Assembly (NCBI GenBank): GCA_003693705.1
Contig: RBZT01000332.1
Location: 1-24,557, forward strand
DNA from: Polymyxa betae
Taxonomy: Eukaryota; Endomyxa; Phytomyxea; Plasmodiophorida; Plasmodiophoridae
DNA length: 24,557 nucleotides
Reading direction: 5' to 3'
The first letter of the stretch is position 1. Every line of letters starts with the position of its first letter. Shown here piece by piece: positions 9,495 through 17,226 of the stretch. Both the position numbers and the translations under genes were made by a program. The notes beneath the pieces are model-generated. The model was not told the origin of the DNA. It ran no database searches and saw only the letters and a list, made by a program, of their open reading frames with translations.

Positions 9495-9719
9495 CGTTTG
9501 TAGAATGGCAGTACGACGTCGAGAGACAAAAACAGTGTGGGCCGTCACGGACTTGCCCGTCACCCCGAGTCTCATCTCTTTCCAAACATCGATGACAATC
9601 CAGGGCCAGGACGACGCCGCCGCCACCGGCGCTTAGCGCGAACTGTAGACTGGTGGTGCGTGTGACTGGAGGCCGCACCTGCTGCGGGTCGGTACGCCTT
9701 CGGCGCCACCGGATTGGTG

Positions 9720-10100
9720 ATGGTCGACATGAGGCCGATTCCGAACGACGAGGACCTCGTCCCCAACGAGGGCCTGGGCGGCCTGGTCCCGAACGAGGTC
9801 GGCTATGAGTACCCGCCCGAGACCCGCTCGTACTGGCCCGGCCCATGGCTTGGAGAGGCGCGAACTCCAATTCTCCTGGTCGCGCTGACCCTGTTCTGTC
9901 TCGCTACGATGGGCATCAAAGGGGCCGGTATGGCTGATTTTGGAAGTTCTTCTGCAGTCGAACTGACTGTTTATGTGACTTTAGTGCTGTTGGGTGTGAT
10001 GATAGCGCTTAGGAAGGCGTTAACGTATGTTCCCCCGAAGCCGAACTCTAATACAGGAAGTGAGACCAGATCGGCTCATTCCAGAATAGGCGGGCTATGA
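9720..10100 (+). CDS. Small acidic-N-terminal protein with two membrane segments
   Basis: ATG at 9720, or nine bases later at 9729, leads to about 125 residues. The first 45 are hydrophilic with an imperfect short repeat, PNDEDLVPNEGLGGLVPNE, followed by a Tyr/Pro/Trp patch (YWPGPW). Two hydrophobic helices follow, TPILLVALTLFCLATMGI and VELTVYVTLVLLGVMIAL, and then a basic tail rich in Ser and Asn. No family is recognised. The upstream frame is open back to about base 9666 without another ATG. It shares a 225-bp divergent intergenic region with the P450. Confidence 0.55.
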   Translation: MVDMRPIPNDEDLVPNEGLGGLVPNEVGYEYPPETRSYWPGPWLGEARTPILLVALTLFCLATMGIKGAGMADFGSSSAVELTVYVTLVLLGVMIALRKALTYVPPKPNSNTGSETRSAHSRIGGL

Positions 10101-10766
10101 TCGATCGCGTTATTTCTCAGATGCCGTCCATGATACGTAAATACCTAAACCTGACCCTGTCGGAGGCGGCTCGTCTGTCATGGTCCGCCTGCCAGGTCTC
10201 TTCAATAACTCGTCATTGCGATCACAAGTTAAACTTTAAAATCGTGGTCAGTACTCTGAGAGTAGCTAGAAATACACAAATCCGGCTATATCAATATCGC
10301 TGTGCACCTAATTCTTAAAGTCGCAGTTTGGATTGGATTTACTAGTTTGTTGATTTTGTCAACGGGCGGCGCGGTGACCCTCGCGCAATGCAGGTAGTAC
10401 TGAGGCATCGCCTCAATAAAAGTCGCAGTTTGCTGAAAGTCAACTGAGCAGGAAATATGGTCAAATGTGTTACGTTACACTGCCGTGGCGCATCTGCGCG
10501 ACTGTAACGTACATCCCTGACTGGGAAGCGGCTCATCCCTCTCAGATTCCGTATAATACACTAGTTGACTATTGGACTTCCGTGCGTTCTCTCTCTCTCT
10601 CTATCATCGTAGCAAATATTACCAAGAGCAAGTCTTCCACCCCAGCCCCCAAGCCACTTACTAGGGCATCACCACCCCAAGCGAACCATGAGTCATCGGG
10701 CACGACAGTCTTTATTAAATGGTGCGGAACTTGGTAATCCTCTGGTTCTAATCGTTAAAAGGTTTA
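10101..10766. other. Gap with small repeats
   Basis: A 14-base direct repeat AAAGTCGCAGTTTG occurs at 10317-10330 and 10419-10432. A small perfect hairpin TGAGGC-ATC-GCCTCA lies at 10401-10415. GTTACGTTAC and GTAACGTAC words flank 10470-10510. A TC dinucleotide run sits near 10588-10602. ORFs in this stretch are short and unconvincing. Confidence 0.5.
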
Positions 10767-11145
10767 TTAGAATATTTCAATACAGTTTTGTGGAGAGAAC
10801 TGCGCGCTCAGAAACAAGCCCAACATTCCAAAATGTTCTGGAAGGCTCCGTCGTGTCTGGAACAGAATTGCCGTAGAAAAGTGATTGCATGCTTTACCTA
10901 CGCTATTTGACGTCACGCTTTGATGTTGGTTCACCACGGTGGGTGACGTCCGAGCGTTTCCGACCATTGCCATGGACAGCCCGTCGTGTTGGACAAAGTC
11001 CAGCACCACCTTCAAGCGCTCTGTTATTGTAACGATAAAGAGAAGCCGAACGTGAAAGATTGAGTTTTCTTTTCGGCCTTTCCAGACGATCTTGAGGCTT
11101 TCGTATACAGAGCGGTAACTCTCATCATGTAAAAGATAATTGCTT
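10767..11145 (-). CDS. Possible exon(s), unrecognised
   Basis: The minus frame is open for about 126 codons, from after a TGA near 11146 to the TGA at 10767, with no ATG in the first 65 codons. The readable core (for example SLKIVWKGRKENSIFHV and RLKVVLDFVQHDGLSMAMVG) has the composition of a real protein. A GTAAAG donor near 10897 could end an exon there. I recognise no domain. It may be an internal exon of a minus-strand gene whose start lies to the right. Confidence 0.25.
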
Positions 11146-11189
11146 CATATCTGTATGTGCTGTTTCTGTATCTGTTTGCAGCCTTACCG

Positions 11190-11425
11190 GACCCCCTGCT
11201 ACAAATACAATGCTGCTACAAATCGAAAATTCCTACAGATGTGATCCCGCCACAAATATCGTACTGCTACTAAAAAGTGGCCTTCGAGAACTTCACGATC
11301 GTACCGACTGCGTCAGCAGCCCATTGCTAAAAACAATCCATCCCGTAGTTGTTCTAATCAAAGCATACTGCTACCTAGTAATTGGAACATCCTGCTATTG
11401 AATTCAGCATCCTGCTACAATATTA
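11190..11425. repeat. Degenerate short repeat CCTGCTACAA
   Basis: About eight imperfect copies of a word close to CCTGCTACAAAT occur at irregular spacing, for example near 11198, 11211, 11262, 11367, 11390 and 11410. Between them the sequence is unique. It looks like a decayed minisatellite or an expanded short element. Confidence 0.45.
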
Positions 11426-11488
11426 ATACCGGGTTGTATCAGGGTCCACCCACTCCTACAGATATACAGGAGCGGTCACCTCTATACA

Positions 11489-11767
11489 TCACAGCTTTAG
11501 ATAGGGCCACAAATTGCAAATAAGTACCAGTGGGTAAAGTTCCGATAACTGCAATCGACAGATCTCGTTGAGAGAATCAACGTTAATGTTGCCAGATTTT
11601 TCATATCCGAATATTTCGATCCACGGTAGCACTGCGCAGTTTTGATGTTTATTTGGAGATTTTGTAATTTGGACCCCAAAACTGCGTTCGCAAAAACCGC
11701 TCATCCGGTCACGCATACGCAGTTTTAATGTGTAATAATTCCCAGTCGCGGTGTCCAACACTCTTAA
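11489..11767 (-). CDS. Possible exon, unrecognised (about 92 codons)
   Basis: The minus frame is open from just after a TAA to the TGA at 11489, with GTG as its first start-like codon (11761) and the first ATG at 11716. The translation includes PNKHQNCAVLPWIEIFGYEK and ends ICNLWPYLKL. Composition is protein-like but no family is recognised. It could be the last exon of a minus-strand gene. Confidence 0.25.
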   Translation of the reverse strand, partial: LRVLDTATGNYYTLKLRMRDRMSGFCERSFGVQITKSPNKHQNCAVLPWIEIFGYEKSGNINVDSLNEICRLQLSELYPLVLICNLWPYLKL

Positions 11768-11819
11768 TTATGCATCATGCCACGACTCAACAAGCGTGTG
11801 CAAATTTTGACATCCGTTA

Positions 11820-12258
11820 GTTAAAATTTATCATAACTCCACGTCTCCCCCGGACTTTGATTTGTTCGTGAATATGCTGATCGAAGATCCTCTCACCTAT
11901 CCTAACTTGTATAATTCCATGGCTCCTGGTTTTTATATTGTTTAATGCACGAAACAGATATCAGATCATCTTCAATTCCTTTATTAAAGCAAGATTCGAG
12001 ATCCGATTGCCAGCCTGATATTATTCATATTAAAACATGAAAACGCAATGAGCTCGTCAGTTGGAAGCTTCTGCTTTCAATGGATCCAACGCTCGAATAC
12101 AAGACGGAATTATGTGTGATATCTCAATGATGAATAAATACTGGAAATATCCAGATTGGTTTTATCGCAAAAAGTGCGTTCATGCAGCATATCGAGCTGA
12201 TGATCATAGTATGACTAAGGAACAAAGCGATCGTATTGAATCACGATGTATTCAGTAA
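11820..12258 (+). CDS. Possible fragmented plus-strand gene
   Basis: Two readable segments lie in plus frames. The first, at about 11823-11945, includes SPPDFDLFVNMLIEDPLTYP and runs into a TAA. The second, from 12061 after a CAG, includes MMNKYWKYPDWFYRKKCVH and ends at the TAA at 12256-12258. Acceptor-like GTTAG and GTCAG precede them. I cannot show how they are joined, and no family is recognised. The 7TM gene at 12391 follows in the same orientation. Confidence 0.25.
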
Positions 12259-12390
12259 CTGAGCAGCTATAATAAAAATCTCGGAACCTATAGTCATTAC
12301 GTTTCTGGCATGTAACATGAGATATCCGCTCCAGTACCGATCGATATGTTACCCGGCGTTTAAATATCGTGGAAATGTTCCTCGCTTGAC

Positions 12391-13230
12391 ATGTCGCTCA
12401 CACTCAACGATACAATCGTTACGGCCTGTATCGTAATTATCGCACTGACTCTGGCGGCCTTCGCCTACGTGCAACATGCCAACCCGAACCCTAACTTCAC
12501 CCGCTGTATTCGAATGAATCAGTTCGCGGCTCTCACCATCGCCCTCACGCTCTGCTCCATCATTCCGCAATACTTCTTGCTGGGTCGTACTGGGCCGGAA
12601 TGCCGCCGCTTGCATCACTTTGCCGGGACGCTCTACTACGCGACCAACGGCATGGTGCGGCTGTTCTTCGTGGTCCGATCGAACGCCGTGGTTACGCCGA
12701 ACACGACCGGCAGGCTCCTGACCATCGCGGTCGCATTTTTCATGATCTGCGGCGTCGTTGGCTTCAACCTGACCGTCAACACGGCCGTCTCACCGGACCT
12801 AGGGTTTTGTATGGTCCTCGGAGACCCGCTCTTCTCTCTGCTCTTCTTATTCGTGATCCCGTTTCTATTAGATCTTATTATCAATATCCGCTTTATCTAT
12901 CGAATTTTCAAATCGTTCCGATTCGCGCAGATCGCCGCAGATACGGCACATTCGAGAGCCACGATGCGTCTTCTAAGAGTGACATGTTTATTAAGTTTCT
13001 CGTGTATGGTGGTAACGATGCTCTCATCTCTGACCGCCTTCAATATCATCCCCTTACAAGATATATCTTTATTAACACCAATGCAGGTATTCGAACAGGC
13101 CTATAATGCATGTGCTATGGCGTGGCCAGCTATTATCATCAAATTCTTGAAACGTAACGTGTCGTCGCTATCCCGAACCGCGGTCGTACCGATTCTGGCA
13201 GCTCCGGATGCGCACCCTCACCCATTTTAA
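12391..13230 (+). CDS. Seven-transmembrane receptor-like protein, paralogue A (279 aa)
   Basis: Single exon from ATG 12391 to TAA 13230. Seven hydrophobic helices fall at about residues 8-28, 44-64, 80-96, 108-129, 147-168, 195-217 and 233-254. The third cytoplasmic loop (FIYRIFKSFRFAQIAADTAH and on) is the most basic, which fits an outside N-terminus. Cys71, in the loop before helix 3, and Cys140, in the loop before helix 5, occupy the places of the disulfide pair of class A receptors. Helix 3 ends FFVVRSN, and helix 7 contains AYNACAMAWP, which recalls an N...P element. It is not a rhodopsin: the Lys in helix 7 is Arg in the paralogue. The ungapped paralogue lies at 18117-17227. Likely a plasma-membrane sensor; ligand and family unknown. 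Confidence 0.85.
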   Translation: MSLTLNDTIVTACIVIIALTLAAFAYVQHANPNPNFTRCIRMNQFAALTIALTLCSIIPQYFLLGRTGPECRRLHHFAGTLYYATNGMVRLFFVVRSNAVVTPNTTGRLLTIAVAFFMICGVVGFNLTVNTAVSPDLGFCMVLGDPLFSLLFLFVIPFLLDLIINIRFIYRIFKSFRFAQIAADTAHSRATMRLLRVTCLLSFSCMVVTMLSSLTAFNIIPLQDISLLTPMQVFEQAYNACAMAWPAIIIKFLKRNVSSLSRTAVVPILAAPDAHPHPF

Positions 13231-13318
13231 TACATTCATACAGAGCAGATCTGTTGAGTAACGTCTGCCAGGTTTTGATCTTTTTTTTACCAATTAAGAC
13301 AGATTATTCAGGGATGTC

Positions 13319-13331
13319 AACCCTAACCCTA
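13319..13331 (+). repeat. Two telomere-like units
   Basis: AACCCTAACCCTAA lies about 90 bases downstream of the stop codon of 7TM paralogue A. It is one of several short dispersed copies of the CCCTAA word in the window. Confidence 0.6.
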
Positions 13332-13490
13332 ATCAAATGAGCCTTTGCTCGGTTGTTTGACTCAATAGCCATCATTCAACGACGATTCACTCAGATAGAA
13401 TGTTCCCATCAACGGAACAAAAATGCCGTTTAATAAGATGATGTCATGACATTCGTTACAGCAGGAGTTACGCACTGGGCACGTGCTGAA

Positions 13491-13832
13491 TCATTTCCCG
13501 AGTTTGTAGATCGAATCTTCCGATTTTGGGCAATTTTCATCGATTCTGAGCGTTATGGGCTGATTTATCTCCGAAAACATTAAGTAGGAGAACCTGGACC
13601 TCGGTTGAGGCCCCGCACTAGGGTTATTGTGCCGCCCACTCTGCTGAAAGGTGCGAACAATTAGTGCAATCCAATACAATCCAATTGTTTCTGAGGAGTT
13701 ATTGAAATTCGTTCCCGACAACACCGAATCTCCATCATTAATATCGATAGGAGCGATATCGTTGAAGTCCATAATTGAGAAGCATATGGTTTGGCAAAAC
13801 CACGAACGCATCGTTTTGAGGCAATTTAACAT
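13491..13832 (-). CDS. Hypothetical protein (113 aa)
   Basis: ATG at 13832 opens 113 codons to the TGA at 13491. The protein begins MLNCLKTMRSWFCQTICFSI and has an acidic middle (DINDGDSVLSGTNF), a hydrophobic piece GLYWIALIVRTF, and an acidic end with KSEDSIYKL. No domain is recognised. A segment with AATAACCCTAG and later CCAG could be an intron (about 13580-13625), in which case the protein is shorter. It lies convergent to 7TM paralogue A. Confidence 0.35.
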   Translation of the reverse strand: MLNCLKTMRSWFCQTICFSIMDFNDIAPIDINDGDSVLSGTNFNNSSETIGLYWIALIVRTFQQSGRHNNPSAGPQPRSRFSYLMFSEINQPITLRIDENCPKSEDSIYKLGK

Positions 13833-13849
13833 TTGCAAATCATAAACTA

Positions 13850-14529
13850 TTCCGTCTATTCGACTCGATGAGGTCTAAAAGTAGATCCGCTGAAAATAGC
13901 TCGAAGGCATCTTGCTGAACCATCACGCATCTTTTGTTGTATTTTCAGACAGCTCTAATGATAAAATGGCGCTGTGCGTCGTATTGGACTATCTAGCTTA
14001 TATACACAAAAAGCAACGGGAAAGATGGATAAAGGTAGTCCGGGATTGGATTCGATAATGCACGACGAACGGCGACAATCTCCATAGAGACCTACGATGA
14101 TCTCGAGCGAAGAGCACCCAAAAATCGGGGAATACCCGACCCCGACCACCATGTTAACACTGGCGACTCTACAGCACTTCCCGCTTGCTACAATGTCATC
14201 GTGGGGTCTCCCTGAGCTCGATGTGTTGTGGCAGATGGAGTCGTTTACGAGCCAGCTCTCACATATTCTATCCAGGGGCACTCCTACCACCGTCGTCGAA
14301 GCAAAATAAAAGACCTCGCACAAATGAAGTGATATTAATATCTGTTTATTGGTGTCACAATGCTAATAGAAACTGCTCTCTGAAAAGGCCTCCATTGCGA
14401 TCACTACTTGTGCTGATTTCTGGCAATGAGATACGGCATGAATCAACGCATTATCTGTATGTCTGACATGATAAGTGGAAACGGACAGCATGTTTTTAAG
14501 GAAAAAGTTCTTCCCATGTTCTGATATTT
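13850..14529. other. Gap, small ORFs only
   Basis: Overlapping frames occur on both strands: a plus ATG frame of 70 codons at 14097-14309, and a minus frame without ATG at 14323-13955. Neither shows a motif, a signal peptide or splice support. I see no RNA gene or repeat here. Confidence 0.4.
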
Positions 14530-14751
14530 CTACCTACACTTGAAATTTACGTCTTTTTCTGACTGTTTGAGATTTCGAATTATGTGGCAATATATAGCCG
14601 CCCAGAGATCACCATTCGGCCACACATCACACAACGCTCGAATGAAACGCATCTTTGTTAATTCTGAAACGAGAAGAATCATTATTGTAAAGATATCGGC
14701 GGACTCAGCGGTAACGTAAAGGAAGATCGTTCTCCATACTTTTCGCCACAT
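14530..14751 (-). CDS. Hypothetical small protein (73 aa)
   Basis: ATG at 14751 opens 73 codons beginning MWRKVWRTIFLYVTAES. The middle is hydrophobic (ADIFTIMILLVSEL), a Trp-containing segment DVWPNGDLWAAIYCH follows, and the tail is basic (NLKQSEKDVNFKCR). Composition is protein-like and the start is a real ATG, but no family is recognised. It could be a membrane-associated peptide or the last exon of a larger gene. Confidence 0.35.
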   Translation of the reverse strand: MWRKVWRTIFLYVTAESADIFTIMILLVSELTKMRFIRALCDVWPNGDLWAAIYCHIIRNLKQSEKDVNFKCR

Positions 14752-14993
14752 TGGGTTCGTTAAGGTTTAAGGATGGGTCTGGACGCCTACCGAATTCAGA
14801 AGCTTTGAGCTGCATAGTGATAGTGGATGGCCGACCCGATCCACTGACAGCATGTCGGCTCGGGGAGCGGAATCTTCTGTGATTAAGTCCGTGACAGGGA
14901 AGGCGCGACCCATTACCAGCACCACCTCCACTGGGAAGTTGGAAACTTCCAGTCCCGGATCTAGGCCACTATGTGAACAGCCGCGCACTGTTC

Positions 14994-15008
14994 AAACCCT
15001 AAACCCTA
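14994..15008 (+). promoter_or_regulatory. Telo-box-like word just upstream of the decarboxylase start
   Basis: AAACCCTAAACCCTA ends only a few bases before the ATG at 15012. AAACCCTAA is known in plants as a promoter telo-box and is a binding site for telomere-repeat factors in several eukaryotes. Here it could be a promoter or 5' UTR element. Function is inferred from position only. Confidence 0.35.
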
Positions 15009-15011
15009 CTA

Positions 15012-15990
15012 ATGCATTCTATCTTTGATCTGATCCTCTCTATGCTCACCTCTATCATTGTCCTCATCACCCGCATCTACAAACGTGAACTTGGCCCGGA
15101 CGTGTACGACCGTCATCGGGGCCGGGTAGTCCGTGAAGAAGAACCTCTCTCGGCCTGGCTGCTCAATGGGGTCATGTACTCGTGGCCCCTGGACGTACTG
15201 GACCATACCGGCCTGGTCCGCAGCTGGCTGAAACGTCATTCTTGGCGTGCACGACAGTCGCATACGACGTATGCTTCGGCGTTGGAGATCCCGGAGTTTG
15301 TGGATTTTTACGGGATCCAGATGTCGGCAGGGAAATCCCTCGGACTTTCGCAATTTCAATGAGTTTTTCATTCGTGAAGTGCGGCCGGAATGCCGCCCCA
15401 TTGCCCGGGACGGAGTTATATCCGCTGCCGATTCTCGTCTGACCGTGTTTAACACGTTACGTGATGCTCGGCGTCTGTTCATCAAAGGCCGTCGGTTCAG
15501 TTTCGCCGGGCTGCTCGGTAAACAGCACGGCCATCTTCTACGGCGTTTCGGAGAGCGATGCAACATTGCCAATTTCCGCCTTCATCCGATGGATTATCAC
15601 CGATTTCATGCGCCTGTCACTGGCCGTATTACCGTACTGGATCATGTGCCGGGCCAGTATTACACGGTGAAGACGAAGGCGTTGAATAGCGATGTGAATG
15701 TGCTGTGTGAGAATACGCGGACGGTTGTGTTGATTGAGACGTCGGATCAAGGCGAAGTTTTATTTGTGGCGATCGGAGCGGAGGATGTTGGGACTGTAAC
15801 GATGCGAGTGACGGAGGGCGAGTTAGTCCGTAAAGGAGATGAGCTCGGCATGTTTCAGTTTGGTGGGAGTGATATTGTGGTCGTGTTTGATCGGGACCTT
15901 GTATGGGATCCGGACCTTTTAAGATGGTCGAAAATATCTATAGAGACTCTTGTCCATGCTAATGAACGAATTGCCAAGTTCGCTGAATAA
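15012..15990 (+). CDS. Phosphatidylserine decarboxylase family protein, +1 frameshift
   Basis: Members convert phosphatidylserine to phosphatidylethanolamine using a self-made pyruvoyl group. The N-terminal frame from ATG 15012 carries a hydrophobic anchor (FDLILSMLTSIIVLI) and the family helices up to FVDFYGIQMS. It then shifts by one base between about 15325 and 15336 into the frame reading NPSDFRNFNEFFIREVRPE. Catalytic residues are visible: Asp in ISAADS (codon 15430-15432), and the His pair in MDYHRFHAPVTG (His codons 15598-15600 and 15607-15609). The self-cleavage site is Gly-Ser in FGGSD (Ser codon 15868-15870), where most relatives have GST or GSS. The decoded length is about 325 aa, normal for the family. 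The single-base shift suggests an assembly error or a young pseudogene. Possible alternatives are fungal-type amino-acid decarboxylases that share this fold. Confidence 0.85.
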
Positions 15991-16550
15991 TCGGCCCTGC
16001 CATAGCCAAAACGTTCGGAATGTTTTGGCTCCGAAGGTATTTAACTAAAATGTGCTGTTTTCCAATGTCAAGTGTTCAGCCACGCACTTTACAGGTCTTT
16101 CAGATCCCGTTCAAAACTGCGTGACTGGCAGAACGCTCCTTCGAAAGGATTCAGAACATGTGCTTAAAATAAACGTTCTTTACAGCGCTGAGATGGCTCA
16201 TATATGCAGTTCATAATGTCAATAGAAATCCTGCATATGGTATCTCCAAGATATTCGAGATAACATTAAACATTGAGAGAGTTACGTTCCAGACATATTG
16301 GTTGTACAGTTCGCTGATCCAGTACGACCGAGCCAATCTCTACGACATTTCTATAATTATTTCAGTTAGATGCGCCTAAAGGGATGGTCTATCGAAATCA
16401 TTGTCACAGAACGTGTAAAGAAGCGACCTTCTGCAGAACCTACTAAAATGCCAATCGCAGAGCACTCGGTCTGAACAACAGGAATGTTGCAACAACTGGG
16501 ACCTTTCCGGCAATTGTCCGAATCTGTCATCAGCTTTCTATTTACAATTG
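15991..16550. other. Gap after the decarboxylase; one hairpin, no gene
   Basis: Apart from the hairpin at 16004-16030, I see no ORF with a credible start, no tRNA and no repeat array. The stretch probably contains the 3' UTR of the decarboxylase gene and intergenic DNA. Confidence 0.5.
16004..16030 (+). other. Hairpin in the presumed 3' UTR of the decarboxylase gene
   Basis: AGCCAAAAC (16004-16012) pairs exactly with GTTTTGGCT (16022-16030) across a nine-base loop, starting 14 bases after the TAA. An alternative pairing, TTCGGA with TCCGAA, overlaps it. A eukaryotic gene does not need a hairpin terminator, so any role in RNA stability or processing is speculative. Confidence 0.5.
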
Positions 16551-16784
16551 TTAAATTCGCCTTCCTATATGCGTTATCGTTTGGCTTGTCGTAGACAGCT
16601 TGGTTGAAGAGATCACCCGGATGTCGCTGGATACGACCTTGGCGTCATCAGCAGCAGCCGCCCAGTTAGGGTTAATGTCACAGAACGTTATGGCGATCTT
16701 CACTTGGAAATAGGGCCAGCATGGCTCTGGAAATCGATTGTTTAGAAATTGGTGTAAATGAGCAAATAATCGCTGCGGTGTCAT
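16551..16784 (-). CDS. Hypothetical small ORF (77 aa)
   Basis: ATG at 16784 opens 77 codons, and the same frame is open upstream to about 16898. The readable core is PEPCWPYFQVKIAITFCDIN, followed by NWAAAADDAKVVSSDI. No family is recognised. It starts back-to-back with a plus ORF at 16787, so at most one of the two is likely to be real. Confidence 0.25.
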   Translation of the reverse strand: MTPQRLFAHLHQFLNNRFPEPCWPYFQVKIAITFCDINPNWAAAADDAKVVSSDIRVISSTKLSTTSQTITHIGRRI

Positions 16785-16786
16785 GA

Positions 16787-17065
16787 ATGGTGATGTTGAT
16801 TGAGCAGGTGAAGGTAGAGACAGCAGAGAACATTCTGAAACAGATCGATACCACTCATGAGCACGTGCAGCCGAGAGGCAGTATTCCCCATGACACGCCC
16901 ATTAGCGGATCTCATCAGCGATTTGTTAATCCAATGCGGACCCGTTTCCTCGTGCATTCTGATGGTAGTTCGAACGAATTTTTCGTGCGGAGATGGAGTC
17001 AGCAAATTGCTGAATCTATAGTATTCAATACTACCACATTAATTGAGTGGTTGCGCTCAAACTGA
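16787..17065 (+). CDS. Hypothetical small ORF (92 aa)
   Basis: ATG at 16787 opens 92 codons. The start (MVMLIEQVKVETAENILKQI) could be a helix, and the end reads ESIVFNTTTLIEWLRSN. No domain is recognised. It competes with the minus ORF whose start codon is two bases away and whose upstream frame overlaps this one. Confidence 0.25.
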   Translation: MVMLIEQVKVETAENILKQIDTTHEHVQPRGSIPHDTPISGSHQRFVNPMRTRFLVHSDGSSNEFFVRRWSQQIAESIVFNTTTLIEWLRSN

Positions 17066-17226
17066 GAGGACATTCGGATGGAATTGACGGCATCCGCTAG
17101 GCTGATATTGAGGTATCGGGACCATCGATTGACAGAACTGTCTTAAGTACATCTTCATCATCTAAAAAATCATTCAATAACCCATTCCAATTGTTTAGGA
17201 TCAATTAACAAGTGCTTAAAGAAGAT

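Noticed and set aside
9241-9870. Minus-strand open frame of 209 codons
   Set aside because: It overlaps P450 exon 1 in another frame and the two-helix gene on the other strand. It is Arg/Pro/Gly-rich, as GC-rich shadow frames are.
10588-10602. TC dinucleotide run as a feature of interest
   Set aside because: It is short and typical of ordinary microsatellite noise.
12391-13230. Microbial rhodopsin identity for the 7TM proteins
   Set aside because: The only candidate retinal Lys in helix 7 of paralogue A is Arg in paralogue B, and rhodopsin helix motifs are absent.
15009-15572. Minus-strand open frame of 187 codons
   Set aside because: It lies antisense to the decarboxylase, whose catalytic residues are visible on the plus strand. 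The translation is Arg-rich and motif-free.
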